Shown here: positions 50,568 to 60,970 of the stretch, piece after piece
Numbering within the stretch: position 1 is the first letter of the stretch
Layout of the letters: every line of letters starts with the position of its first letter
DNA from: Streptomyces flaveolus
GTDB taxonomy: Bacteria; Actinomycetota; Actinomycetes; Streptomycetales; Streptomycetaceae
DNA: 64,000 nucleotides
Direction: 5' to 3'
NCBI RefSeq assembly: GCF_014648815.1
Contig: NZ_BMRV01000008.1
Span: 301,579-365,578, forward strand
Program-made: the position numbers and the translations under genes
The notes under the pieces: model-generated
Database searches by the model: none
Told to the model about the DNA's origin: nothing
Seen by the model: only the letters and a program-made list of their open reading frames with translations

Positions 50568-51674
50568 TCACCACCCCGGATAGCGGACCCACCAGTACGG
50601 GTCCGAGCCGGGGACGTACTCGCTGCCGCTCGGGGAGTCGTTCATCTCGGTCAGCAGGTCCCGGGCCAGGGTGTCGAGCACCCAGGCGAGTTCGTGGCGG
50701 CTCACCAGGTCCAGGGGCAGGGCCTCGTAGCCGTGGACCGCGCCCAGGAGCGCGCCGGTCACGCAGGCTGCGGAAGCGCCGTCCGGGGCCTGCGCCGCGA
50801 AGTCCAGTGCGGCCCTGAGCTGCGCACGGCCGGGGAACGAAGACACCGTGTAGACGGCGCCGAGGAGGGCCGAGGGCGCCGTCGCGTCCGGTGCGAGGTG
50901 GGCGAGCGTGGGCGCATGCGCCGGTTGGTCGACGCCGAGTCGGTACGCCGTCGTCAGACGCCTGTGTTCGTCGTCGGTGGTCGATTCGCCGAGGCCGGCG
51001 ATCCCCGCGCCCATCGCTTCCCGGACCGCGCGGTCGGAGCGGCCCTCGTGGTCCGGGGCGGGCGCAGTGATGGTGAGGCAGTGGTGGACCAGTACGGCTG
51101 CCCGAGCCGTGGCGGACAGCGCGGCGGGGTCGCCGTGCGTGAGCGCGGCGAAGTCACCGGCCTGTCTGGCCGGCTCGAGTCCGGCGACCGCCAGCGGCAG
51201 GGACCGGGTCAGCGCATGACAGCCGCGGCTGGTGGTGGCCGTCGGGGCGTCAAGGCCCTCGATCCGGGACAGGGCCGCCACCGTCGCCGGTGCGCTGCCA
51301 CGCCGTTCGGCGAGCACGGGCACGCCCGCGAGCCAGCCGTCCGGCCACGCGCCGTCTGCCTTGGCGAAGGCCCATCGGCGACGCATCCGTTCGACCTCGA
51401 TGCCCTGGAGGGCCGCCCACCTGCAGTAGGCGTGCAGAACCACCGAGGGCGGATGGCAGATCCCCTTGTGACTCATCCGCACCATCGCCCGGATGACGCC
51501 CTCCGCGGTGAAGCAGGCGAGCTGTGTGCTGACGCCGGCCCGCAACGTTCCGCTCGCGGGAAGCCCGCCCCGAGCCGCTCCGACCGTGTCACCGATGGCC
51601 AGCCCCAGCATCATCCCCCGCACCCGGGACTCCGTCCCGAGAGCCTTGCCGAGCCGGTCCTTCTCCTCGGTCAC
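50568..51674 (-). CDS. ADP-ribosylglycohydrolase family protein
   Basis: The protein has 368 residues from GTG 51674. The family start RVRGMMLGLAIGDTVGAARGG is clear, as is the C-terminal GALLGAVHGYEALPLDLV. Metal-binding acidic residues are less complete than in DraG (the GD of AIGDT is kept), so activity on ADP-ribose is likely but not certain. Neighbours give no partner ADP-ribosyltransferase. Confidence 0.83.
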   Translation of the reverse strand: MTEEKDRLGKALGTESRVRGMMLGLAIGDTVGAARGGLPASGTLRAGVSTQLACFTAEGVIRAMVRMSHKGICHPPSVVLHAYCRWAALQGIEVERMRRRWAFAKADGAWPDGWLAGVPVLAERRGSAPATVAALSRIEGLDAPTATTSRGCHALTRSLPLAVAGLEPARQAGDFAALTHGDPAALSATARAAVLVHHCLTITAPAPDHEGRSDRAVREAMGAGIAGLGESTTDDEHRRLTTAYRLGVDQPAHAPTLAHLAPDATAPSALLGAVYTVSSFPGRAQLRAALDFAAQAPDGASAACVTGALLGAVHGYEALPLDLVSRHELAWVLDTLARDLLTEMNDSPSGSEYVPGSDPYWWVRYPGW

Positions 51675-51784
51675 GTCCGCCTGCTTTCTTGTGCAGCCCT
51701 GTGCGACGACGGCCGACTCCTACCGCGCCCAGGCACGCCGTCCGGTCACGTCAGCGACGTGAAGGAGTGACCGACGTCGCCGGC

Positions 51785-52789
51785 TCAGTCGTCGACCCCC
51801 AGCGCCCCCAGCAGCATCGGCAGCGACGCATGCAGCTCCCGCTCCCAGTACGCCCACCCGTGCGTCCCCGGACCGTAGAGGTTGGTCGTCAGGTGCCGCG
51901 CGCCCACCCTCCGCAGTTCCCCCGCCAGTGCCTGGTTCTGGCGGTTGAAGTCCGCCTCCAGGGCGCTCGTCGCGCCCGGGGTGTCCAGGGGGCCCGTCGT
52001 GCCGTCGCCGCAGGACAGGTAGACCGGGATCGAGCGGAGTCGTTTCGCCAGGTAGTACGGGTCGTGGGCCTCCCAGATGCCGCGTTGGGCGACCGGGTCG
52101 CCCCAGACGCGCAGCGGGTCGTTGCCCTGGCCGGCGAAGAAGCCCATGATGCGGTCGATCGACTCGGTGTCGAAGAGCGGGTGGGCGGAGCCGGAGTACG
52201 CGGCCGTCGCCCTGAACATGCCGGGGTGGCGGGCGGCGTAGAGGAGGGCTCCCTGGCCGCCCATCGACAGGCCCGCCACGACGCGGTTCGCGCCGGCGCC
52301 CCAGTCGTGCTCCAGGAGGTGGCGCAGTTCCACGGTGTGGAAGGTCTCCCACGCGGGGTCGCCGCCCCGGCCGTGGTTCCACCAGTCGCTGTACCAGCCG
52401 TTCCAGCCGGCCTCCGGCATCACGACGAGGACGTCGCGGAGCGCGGCGGTCTCCGCGACGTCGGTCATCCGGGTCCACGACGTGTAGTCGCCGCAGCAGC
52501 CGTGGAGCAGCCACAGGGTCGGCCAGTGCTGCGGACGTCGGGAGTCCGGGTTCCAGCCGTCGGGGGTGAGGAGGCGGACCTTGACCGTCCGGCCGCCGAG
52601 GGCGGTGGAGCGTACGGACAGGTCGACCTGGCGGTCCGCGACCTGGGTGACCGCGACGACCTCCGCACCGTGCGGGGAGGGGGCCCGGGACGCCGCCAGT
52701 GCCGGTGCCGTCGGCAGCACCATGGCGAGCACGGCGGTGAGGACGAGAAGAGCGCGGGATCTGAGAGTCGGGGCGGTGGTCGTGGTCAC
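51785..52789 (-). CDS. Secreted esterase of antigen-85-like alpha/beta-hydrolase fold
   Basis: The protein has 334 residues. A signal peptide covers about 1-33 (basic start, LVLTAVLAMVLPTAPALA). The nucleophile is S175 in VAGLSMGGQGA, with an oxyanion region LWLLHGCCGDYTSW. The Trp-rich stretch WNGWYSDWWN resembles mycolyltransferase-like esterases, but Streptomyces has no mycolate, so feruloyl or acetyl esterase activity is more likely. It starts at GTG 52789. Confidence 0.85.
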   Translation of the reverse strand: MTTTTAPTLRSRALLVLTAVLAMVLPTAPALAASRAPSPHGAEVVAVTQVADRQVDLSVRSTALGGRTVKVRLLTPDGWNPDSRRPQHWPTLWLLHGCCGDYTSWTRMTDVAETAALRDVLVVMPEAGWNGWYSDWWNHGRGGDPAWETFHTVELRHLLEHDWGAGANRVVAGLSMGGQGALLYAARHPGMFRATAAYSGSAHPLFDTESIDRIMGFFAGQGNDPLRVWGDPVAQRGIWEAHDPYYLAKRLRSIPVYLSCGDGTTGPLDTPGATSALEADFNRQNQALAGELRRVGARHLTTNLYGPGTHGWAYWERELHASLPMLLGALGVDD

Positions 52790-52837
52790 GGCGGCTCCCT
52801 GCTGTGCGGTTCGTGAGAACGGTGCGACCGGGCTCGT

Positions 52838-54451
52838 TCAGTGCTTGCGGGGCAGGATCAGCACAGCGTCGCCGACCGGGCGTTCGCCCGTCGCGTCGGA
52901 CGGGGCGTTGACGACCTTGCCGTCGGTCACCATCGTCGTCGAGCCGCCGCCGTCCAGGTTGACCGCGTCCCGCAGTCCCAGGGACTTGGCGACCTCGGCG
53001 CTCTCCACGATGCTCAGCCCCAGTGCCTCCGCGCTGCGTCCGTCGGACGTGATCAGTACCGTGCGGCCGGCCGCGTCCACTCCGGCCAGGGTGCGCGGGT
53101 TGCGCTTGTGCACCCAGCCGTAGTACCAGCTCGGGTCGCCCGGGTGCACCATCCCGTCAGTGGCCGGTGTGACGTGGAGCCGTCCGTCGCGGACCAGTTC
53201 GGGGCCGGCGTTGACGATGTCGGTGCCGGGGGACGGAGTGACGCGCTTGCCCCGGTCGTCCAGCAGGTTCGTCGTCAGGCTCACACGGGTGCCTGGGTGG
53301 GCCAGGGTCGTCAGGTCCGCGACGCGGTTCCCCGTCGCCTGGATGGAGCTGCCGCCCTTCGGGAGCGGTCCGCCCCGGGGGGTGCGCAGTTCCACAACCC
53401 GCTCGTGGGCGTCCAGTACCGCCTCCACGCCCTCGCCGGACGGGGTCTGCGGCCCGTACTCCGGGGTGAAGGCGACGACTTCGTTCGGGTTCGTGCAGGT
53501 CACGTCGTGCAGCGGGAGGGGCGTCGGCTGGTCGCCCTCGCCGCCGCCGCAGTTTCTGATCAGGCCGGGGACGCGGTTGATGCCGTCCAGGGTGAGTGAG
53601 GTGCCGTGTGCTCTGATCCGTCCCTGCCACGTGTAGCGGGCGATCGCCGTCCCCCTGCCGTTGCCGTGGAGGGCCAGGGCCGGGCGGCCGCTCACCGGTT
53701 CGCTGAGCAGGCGTCCGTCGTAGACGCCCACTCCGGCGGGGTCGCCCGGGGCGCCCGCCTTCGGGTCGAGGACGAAGAAGCCGGCGTTGACCGCCGCCGT
53801 CGCACCCGCCGTCTCCGACAGCTGGCTTGTGGTCTCGCGGTTCTCCAGGTCGGGGCCGTAGGACGCGTCGAGGGCGCCGCGGAAGGTGCGCGGGTCGACG
53901 GTGAGGACGTCGATGTGCCAGGGGCCGCGGTCCGTGGCCTCGCCGTCCCAGCCGGTGAAGACGGCGGATCCGGTGTGTCCGGCCGCCCTCAGGCGTGTGC
54001 GTTCCGTCGTCGCGGCGGACTGGGACGTGAATGTTCCGACGCGGACGCGCCAGCCGAGGGTGCCGCCCGTGTAGTCGGCCGTCCTCTCCGTCGTCACCTG
54101 CTCGACTCGGGCCGCGAATCCGTCGCGGGTGAGTGCCGCCGCCAGTTCGTCGGCGCTCGCCTTGTCCTTCAGGGCCGTCGGCGGTGCGTCGGGGTCCGGT
54201 GAGGTGTCTCCGCCGGGGATGGAGACCTCCACCGTCCAGTGCAGGGACGGGTCGGCCGCGTTCCCGCGCACGATGCGGGTGAGGGTGACGCCCGGCTGGA
54301 GGGCCGTCGTGGTCCGGGTTTCGGGGAGGTCGGCGGGCCCCAGCGGAAGTACCCGCCGGGCGGGCGGGGACGCCTCTGCGGCCGCTGGAAGTGCGGTCAG
54401 GGTGGTGAGGACGCCGAGAGCGGCAGCAGTGGCACACAGTCTCTTCTTCAT
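52838..54451 (-). CDS. Secreted phosphodiester glycosidase (NAGPA family) with SPOR-like domain
   Basis: The protein has 537 residues. Residues 1-28 are a signal peptide (MKKRLCATAAALGVL, then ALPAAAEA). Residues 90-160 look like a SPOR-type repeat (VRVGTFTSQSAATTERTRLRAAG). The NAGPA domain covers the C half: AVNAGFFVLDPKAG near residue 240 and VNLDGGGSTTMV near 505 with the conserved Asp. These enzymes release a sugar from a phosphodiester, so teichoic or capsular glycopolymer is a possible target. Confidence 0.87.
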   Translation of the reverse strand: MKKRLCATAAALGVLTTLTALPAAAEASPPARRVLPLGPADLPETRTTTALQPGVTLTRIVRGNAADPSLHWTVEVSIPGGDTSPDPDAPPTALKDKASADELAAALTRDGFAARVEQVTTERTADYTGGTLGWRVRVGTFTSQSAATTERTRLRAAGHTGSAVFTGWDGEATDRGPWHIDVLTVDPRTFRGALDASYGPDLENRETTSQLSETAGATAAVNAGFFVLDPKAGAPGDPAGVGVYDGRLLSEPVSGRPALALHGNGRGTAIARYTWQGRIRAHGTSLTLDGINRVPGLIRNCGGGEGDQPTPLPLHDVTCTNPNEVVAFTPEYGPQTPSGEGVEAVLDAHERVVELRTPRGGPLPKGGSSIQATGNRVADLTTLAHPGTRVSLTTNLLDDRGKRVTPSPGTDIVNAGPELVRDGRLHVTPATDGMVHPGDPSWYYGWVHKRNPRTLAGVDAAGRTVLITSDGRSAEALGLSIVESAEVAKSLGLRDAVNLDGGGSTTMVTDGKVVNAPSDATGERPVGDAVLILPRKH

Positions 54452-54576
54452 CTGTCCCGCCTCGCGCCGACCACGGACACCGACCGACCCATGCTGCGCA
54501 CAAGTATCGGCGGGTTCCGGCTCCCGTCAAGGTGGCCCGGTGGGCGTGGGCCCGCCCCTCGTACGGCTCGCGCCGG

Positions 54577-54740
54577 TCAGGGGACCCGCGCCACGCCCAC
54601 GTAGAAGCCGCTGCGTTCCCGGACCGGTGCGGTTCCTCCCGGGACCACTCGGTGACGAACACCAAGCCGGGCGCGACGAGTTCCAGCCCGGCGAAGAAGG
54701 GCTCGACCTCGGTCCGGGGATCTCGTGCCAAGATGACGTC
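54577..54740 (-). pseudogene. 3' remnant of a DUF574-type SAM methyltransferase, frameshifted
   Basis: On the minus strand one frame reads TEVEPFFAGLELVAPGLV then FVTEWSREEPHRSG, matching the C-terminal part of Methyltransf_19 proteins such as the intact gene next door (MVEPGLVRVTDWRPEE). The family's last residues then appear in another frame as GFYVGVARVP and a stop at 54577. One frameshift and loss of the 5' two thirds make it a dead copy. It lies head-to-head with the intact gene. Confidence 0.75.
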
Positions 54741-54816
54741 TCGACAGGCATGCAGGCAGGTCTTCACGAGGCATGTGCCGTGCGTGGCCCACGAGTTGAG
54801 GACGGAGTCAGGCCGC

Positions 54817-55635
54817 ATGACCTCCCTGAGCAGCCGCGAGAGCGCCGCCCACCCCGACCTGATCGACACGAGCAGGCCGCACCCGGCCCGCATGTACGAC
54901 TACTTCCTCGGCGGGAAGGACAACTACGAGGTCGACCAGAGGGCCGCCGAGGAGTTCATGAAGGCGGCGCCCGAGGTCCGCGAAGGCGTCCTCGCCAACC
55001 GGCACTTCCTGCACCGCGCGGTGCGGCACGTGGTGGCCGAGGGCGGTGTCCGCCAGATACTCGACGTGGGCACGGGTCTGCCCACCGAGCCCAACGTGCA
55101 CCAGGTCGCGCGGTCGGTCGCCCCGGAGACCCGGGTCGCGTATGTCGACAACGACCCGATCGTCGCCACCCACTCGAGGGCCCTGTCGGACGACCCGGAC
55201 ACCGCCGTCGTCCTGGCCGACCTGCGCGACCCCCGGGCGATCCTCGACCACCCCGAGGTGCGCGCGGTCATCGACTTCGACCGGCCGGTGGCGCTGTTGC
55301 TGGTGGCCGTCGTGCACTTCGTCGCCGAGTCGGAGGACCCGGCCGGCATCGTCGCCACGCTGCGCGACGCGCTGCCGGCCGGCTCCTACCTCGTCCTGTC
55401 GCACGCGACGGGTGACGTCCACGAGGACCGGCGCGAGGAGGCGGCGGCCGTCTACGACCAGGCCACCGCCTCCCTCCATCTGCGGTCGCACGCGACGGTC
55501 CTCGACCTGTTCGGCGACTTCGTGATGGTCGAGCCGGGGCTGGTCCGGGTCACCGACTGGCGGCCCGAGGAGGCACGGCGTCCCGACGCGCCGCGGATCG
55601 GCATCTACGGCGGAGTGGCACGCAAGGGCGCCTGA
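54817..55635 (+). CDS. SAM-dependent methyltransferase, DUF574 / Methyltransf_19 family
   Basis: The protein has 272 residues from ATG 54817. Family motifs: HPARMYDYFLGGKDNYEVD near residue 22, SAM-binding ILDVGTGLPTEPNVHQ, VAYVDNDPIV, and the closing IGIYGGVARKGA. The group is very expanded in Streptomyces; small-molecule O-methylation is usual. Neighbours do not indicate a substrate. A decayed relative lies just upstream on the other strand. Confidence 0.9.
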   Translation: MTSLSSRESAAHPDLIDTSRPHPARMYDYFLGGKDNYEVDQRAAEEFMKAAPEVREGVLANRHFLHRAVRHVVAEGGVRQILDVGTGLPTEPNVHQVARSVAPETRVAYVDNDPIVATHSRALSDDPDTAVVLADLRDPRAILDHPEVRAVIDFDRPVALLLVAVVHFVAESEDPAGIVATLRDALPAGSYLVLSHATGDVHEDRREEAAAVYDQATASLHLRSHATVLDLFGDFVMVEPGLVRVTDWRPEEARRPDAPRIGIYGGVARKGA

Positions 55636-55645
55636 GGCACGGCGG

Positions 55646-57529
55646 CTACCCCTTCTGCTCCACCCGCACCCAGTCCACCTCCGCCTGTACTCCCCCGGCC
55701 GCGATCCGGTCCACGCTGGACTGCGGCAGGCCCCAGTAGGGGCTGGTGACCTGGTTCCAGCCGGCCGGGTAGGCGCCGCCGAGGGCGAGGTTGAGGATGA
55801 CGTACTGGTCGTGGGCGAAGACCCACGCGCCGCGCGTCGACTCCAGCTTGTTGCGGGTCGTCTCCTGGACCACCCGGTCGTCGACGGAGAACTTCATGCC
55901 CGTCGGCGTCCACTCGACCGCGTAGGTGTGCCACTGGTCGGCCCGGCCGCCGCCCGGGTACACCTGGCGCGCGCCGATGTTGCCGTCGGCCGAGTAGCCG
56001 GGGCCGTGCAGGGCGGTGCTGGTCCAGTCGCCGTAGCCGATGTTCTCCATGATGTCGGTCTCGCCGGAGGCCGGCCAGGACACGGAGGGGTCGTCGACGT
56101 TGCTGCCGAGCAGCCAGAAGGCGGGCCAGAAACCGTCGCCGACCGGGAGCTTCATGCGGGCGCTGACCCGGCCGTAGGTGAAGTCGAACTTGGTGTTGGT
56201 GTCGATGCGGCCGGAGGTGAAGTCGTAGGTCCCGCCGCCCGCCTTCGTGCAGCCCTTGCAGTGCTTGGCGCGCAGGACCAGGGCGCCGTTCTCCAGGCGG
56301 ATGTTGTCGGCCGAGTCGACGTAGGCCTGCGACTCGCCGTTGACGGAGCCCATCTCGGTGCCGGTGCGGACGACGCGCCACTTGCCGCGGTCCAGCGAGG
56401 CCGAGGTGAAGTCGTCGAAGAACGTGGTCCGGTAGGTGCCGGACTGTTCGCCGGGCAGCGCCGGGTAGGCGGCGGCCGCGCTGCCTCCGGTGCCCCAGAC
56501 CTCGAACTCGTAGAGGGAGTAGCCGAACTGGGCGGTGGCCGGGGCGGGGTTGTAGAAGGAGCGGCGTTCCTTGCCGAGCATGCGGACGTAGCGGCCGGTG
56601 ACGGGCTGGGGCAGGCGGACGGTGTCGTGGCGGCCGGTGGCCTCGCCCGGGGACTTGACGTCCGCGCGGCGGGCGGCGGCCTCGGCCGCGGAGGGCCGGT
56701 ACACGGTGCGCCAGGTGCGGTTGTCGTCGGAGACCTGGAGTTCGTAGTCGACGGCGTAGGCCGCCTCCCAGTACAGGTCGACGGTGTCGATGGTGGAGGC
56801 GGCGCCGAGGTCGACGGAGACCCATCGGTCGGCGTTCCAGTCGCTGGACCAGCGGGTGGCGTCGGCCTTGAGGTCGGCGGGACGGCCGCCGTCGGTGACG
56901 AAGGCCGGTGAGTTCCCGGCGTGCTGGTAGACGTTCGAGTAGGCCGGGTGGTTCAGGGCGAGGTTGGTGCGGGTGGTGGAGGCGGGGGCCGGTTCGCCGC
57001 CGTAGACCTTGAAGGAGTAGAGGGAGTAGCCGTAGGGCGTGGCGCGCTCGATGCCGCGCATGCGGACGTAGCGGGCCCGCACTTCCTGGGGGTAGGTGTG
57101 TGCGGTGACCGTTCCGCCGGTGCCGGCGGTCTCGGTGTAGAAGGGCTTCCAGTCGGTGCCGTTGGTGGATGCCTCCAGGACGTATCTCTTGCCGTAGGCC
57201 GCTTCCCAGTCCAGCGTCACCCGGTCGACGCGGATCGTCGTCTTGAGGTCGACGCGGATCCAGGCGCCGTCGGTGAAGTCGCTGGACCAGCGGGTGCCGC
57301 CGTTGCCGTCGAAGGCGAGGCCGGGCGCGGTGCCGGCGTTCTCACTGGCCGAGGCGGTGACCGCGGCCGGGTCGGCGGCGTAGGCGGAGGCCGCGCGGTC
57401 GGTGTCCCAGGCCGCGACCGCGGCAGCGGACGGTTCGGCGGCGGCCGGGCTCGTGAGGGACGGGACCGCGGCCAGCAGGGCGAGCGCGGTCAGGGCGGTG
57501 AGGAGAGTGCGGGGGGCGCGGGACGGCAT
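55646..57529 (-). CDS. Secreted GH16 glucanase with two N-terminal F5/8-type C (CBM32-like) domains
   Basis: The protein has 627 residues. A signal peptide covers 1-31. Discoidin-type modules at about 45-177 (SENAGTAPGLAFDGNGGTRW; YVRMRGIERATPYGYSLYSF) and 190-346 (similar, ending FGYSLYEFEVWG) are followed by GH16 at 365-627 with catalytic E490 and E495 in SGETDIMEN. The family cuts beta-1,3 or mixed beta-glucans. It lies downstream of the beta-glucosidase operon but behind its terminator, with its own promoter region, so it is probably co-regulated rather than co-transcribed. Confidence 0.92.
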   Translation of the reverse strand: MPSRAPRTLLTALTALALLAAVPSLTSPAAAEPSAAAVAAWDTDRAASAYAADPAAVTASASENAGTAPGLAFDGNGGTRWSSDFTDGAWIRVDLKTTIRVDRVTLDWEAAYGKRYVLEASTNGTDWKPFYTETAGTGGTVTAHTYPQEVRARYVRMRGIERATPYGYSLYSFKVYGGEPAPASTTRTNLALNHPAYSNVYQHAGNSPAFVTDGGRPADLKADATRWSSDWNADRWVSVDLGAASTIDTVDLYWEAAYAVDYELQVSDDNRTWRTVYRPSAAEAAARRADVKSPGEATGRHDTVRLPQPVTGRYVRMLGKERRSFYNPAPATAQFGYSLYEFEVWGTGGSAAAAYPALPGEQSGTYRTTFFDDFTSASLDRGKWRVVRTGTEMGSVNGESQAYVDSADNIRLENGALVLRAKHCKGCTKAGGGTYDFTSGRIDTNTKFDFTYGRVSARMKLPVGDGFWPAFWLLGSNVDDPSVSWPASGETDIMENIGYGDWTSTALHGPGYSADGNIGARQVYPGGGRADQWHTYAVEWTPTGMKFSVDDRVVQETTRNKLESTRGAWVFAHDQYVILNLALGGAYPAGWNQVTSPYWGLPQSSVDRIAAGGVQAEVDWVRVEQKG

Positions 57530-57572
57530 ACGGATCTTCTCCTTGGACGACGACGAAGAGCTCCAGTGTTAT

Positions 57573-57618
57573 GTCATGTACCTGACAGTTCACGGTCTGG
57601 CAGGGCCATACCTGACAG
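57573..57618 (-). promoter_or_regulatory. Direct repeats upstream of GH16 gene
   Basis: TACCTGACAG occurs at 57579-57588 and 57609-57618, exactly 30 bases apart (about three helical turns). TGTCATGTACCTGACA (57573-57588) also has 5-bp inverted ends. The repeats lie 45-90 bases before the GH16 start on the minus strand, where activator or repressor sites are expected. Confidence 0.5.
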
Positions 57619-57637
57619 GCCGGTTCGTGCGAGCAGG

Positions 57638-57677
57638 CCGTGGTGGGCGCGGACTCCCGCATCCGCGCCCACCACGG
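57638..57677 (-). terminator. Perfect 16-bp stem terminator after beta-glucosidase gene
   Basis: CCGTGGTGGGCGCGGA pairs exactly with TCCGCGCCCACCACGG across an 8-base loop, four bases after the GH1 stop. It ends the sugar-uptake operon before the GH16 gene. Confidence 0.88.
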
Positions 57678-57681
57678 GGTC

Positions 57682-59046
<1,365 letters not shown>

Positions 59047-59084
59047 GTGGGTCCTTTCGGTTTCGGGACGTTCTGCGGCAGGGG

Positions 59085-59939
59085 TCACTTGACGGCGCCC
59101 GCCGTCAGGCCCGCCACCAGGTAGCGCTGGAGGAGCAGGAAGCCCGCCACCACGGGGACGCTCACCACCAGCGAGGCGGCCATGATCTGGTTCCAGTACA
59201 CGTCGTTCTGCGTGGAGTAGCCCTGGAGACCGACCGCGAGGGTGCGGGTGGTGTCGTTGGTCATGACCGAGGCGAACAGCACCTCGCCCCAGGCGGTCAT
59301 GAAGGCGTAGACGGCGACCGCGACGATGCCCGGGGTCGCCGCCGGGACGACGACCCGGACCAGCGCCTTGAGCGGGCCGCAGCCGTCCACGAGGGCCGCT
59401 TCGTCCAGATCGCGGGGCACCGAGTCGAAGTACCCGATCAGCATCCAGATGGAGAAGGGCAGGGAGAAGGTCAGATAGGTGAGGATCAGGCCCCCGCGGG
59501 AGCCGAAGAGGGCGATGCCGGTGGTGTTGCCGATGTTCACGTAGATGAGGAACAGGGGTAGCAGGAAGAGGATGCCGGGGAACATCTGGGTGGACAGGAC
59601 CGTCACCGAGAAGACGCGCTTGCCCCGGAACTCGTAGCGGCTGACCGCGTAGGCGGCGAAGACGGCGATCACGACCGAGCAGACGGTCGCCGCGCCCGCC
59701 ACGACGAGGGAGTTGACGAAGTACTTCGCCAGCGGGACCGTCGACCAGATGTCGATGTACGGGCGCAGGGTCAGGCCACTGGGCAGCCAGCGGAACTCGC
59801 CGGAGACGTCCTGCAGCGGTTTGAGCGAGCTGGAGACCATGACGTACACCGGCAGCAGCACGAAGCCGGCGAGCAGGGTCAGGAAGACGCGGCGCGTCCA
59901 GAGGAACGAGCGCGGCATCGCCATCGGGGACCTAGGCAC
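59085..59939 (-). CDS. Carbohydrate ABC transporter permease, MalG type
   Basis: GTG 59939 with GGAGG upstream gives 284 residues, overlapping the first permease gene by 8 bases; GTG 59957 or ATG 59924 are alternatives. Six helices, with the EAA loop at EAALVDGCGPLKALVRVVVP. It forms the channel with the MalF-type partner. The ATPase is not encoded here; Streptomyces sugar importers of this type usually share the MsiK ATPase encoded elsewhere. Confidence 0.92.
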   Translation of the reverse strand: MPRSPMAMPRSFLWTRRVFLTLLAGFVLLPVYVMVSSSLKPLQDVSGEFRWLPSGLTLRPYIDIWSTVPLAKYFVNSLVVAGAATVCSVVIAVFAAYAVSRYEFRGKRVFSVTVLSTQMFPGILFLLPLFLIYVNIGNTTGIALFGSRGGLILTYLTFSLPFSIWMLIGYFDSVPRDLDEAALVDGCGPLKALVRVVVPAATPGIVAVAVYAFMTAWGEVLFASVMTNDTTRTLAVGLQGYSTQNDVYWNQIMAASLVVSVPVVAGFLLLQRYLVAGLTAGAVK

Positions 59940-60933
59940 GGGTGGACCTCCGTCCACGCGACGTCAGGAACAGGTAGACGCCGGTCACGAGCAGCAGGAA
60001 CAGCAGCAGCAGGACCGACATGGCGGAGCCGGTGCCGAAGTTCCAGGTGACGAACGACGACTGGTAGATGTGGATGGAGATCAGGTCGGCCGCCTCCGGG
60101 GCGGACTTGCCGAACAGCACGTAGGGCGTGTTGAAGTCGTTGAACGTCCACAGGAACAGCACCAGCACCAGCACCTGGTTGACCGGGCGCAGGGACGGCA
60201 GGGTGATGCGGCGGATCTGCTGCCAGACGCCGGCGCCGTCCAGGGACGCGGCCTCGTAGAGCTCCCTGGGGATGTTCTGCAGGCCGGCCATGACGATGAG
60301 GAAGGCGAACGGCCAGCCCTTCCACACCGACACGGTGAGCAGCGCGACGAAGCTGTTGTCGCCGATCAGCCAGAAGGAGGGCTTGTCGGTGAGGCCGAGT
60401 TGGTCGTGCAGGACGTGGTTCACCAGGCCGTTGTCGTGCTGGAACATGAACGCCCAGGTGATGACGGCCGCGTAGACCGGCAGGGCGTAGGGGACCAGGA
60501 AGACGGTCCGGAGCAGGCCGCGGCCGCGGAAGGAGTCCTGCATGCAGATCGCCGCCGCCGTGCCGAGGAACCAGCACAGGCCGACGGACAGGACCGTGAA
60601 GCCGCAGGTGACCAGGAAGGAGTGGAGCAGCGCCTCGCCGACGGGGGCGTCGAAGTCCACCGACATGCGGTAGTTGTCGAGGGCGGTCCAGGGGGCGGTG
60701 GTCCAGTCGCGGATGTAGAACTGGGTGAGTTCCTTGAAGCTCATCACGATGCCGATGACCATCGGCACCAGGTGGACGAGGAGTTCGAGGAGAAGGGCCG
60801 GCAGGAGCAGCAGGTAGGGCAGTCCGATGCGGCGGATCCGCCCGGGGCGGCGGCGGGGTCCGCTCGCCGCTCCGGGGGAGCTCTTGCCGACCGTCCGCTC
60901 GCCGGGCTGCGCCGAGGCGGTCGTGGTGGTCAT
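59932..60933 (-). CDS. Carbohydrate ABC transporter permease, MalF type
   Basis: The protein has 333 residues from ATG 60933. After a 35-residue basic tail it has six helices, with the EAA loop YEAASLDGAGVWQQIRRITL. It pairs with the next permease and the upstream binding lipoprotein to import an oligosaccharide, most likely a beta-glucoside released by the secreted GH16 enzymes. Confidence 0.92.
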   Translation of the reverse strand: MTTTTASAQPGERTVGKSSPGAASGPRRRPGRIRRIGLPYLLLLPALLLELLVHLVPMVIGIVMSFKELTQFYIRDWTTAPWTALDNYRMSVDFDAPVGEALLHSFLVTCGFTVLSVGLCWFLGTAAAICMQDSFRGRGLLRTVFLVPYALPVYAAVITWAFMFQHDNGLVNHVLHDQLGLTDKPSFWLIGDNSFVALLTVSVWKGWPFAFLIVMAGLQNIPRELYEAASLDGAGVWQQIRRITLPSLRPVNQVLVLVLFLWTFNDFNTPYVLFGKSAPEAADLISIHIYQSSFVTWNFGTGSAMSVLLLLFLLLVTGVYLFLTSRGRRSTRA

Positions 60934-60970
60934 GGCGAGGTCCGTGTCCGTGGGGTGTCGGTGGGGGTGC

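Noticed and set aside
52700..54400. Repeated Pro/Arg-rich frames on the minus strand resembling collagen-like proteins
   Set aside because: These are out-of-frame readings of the phosphodiester glycosidase gene.
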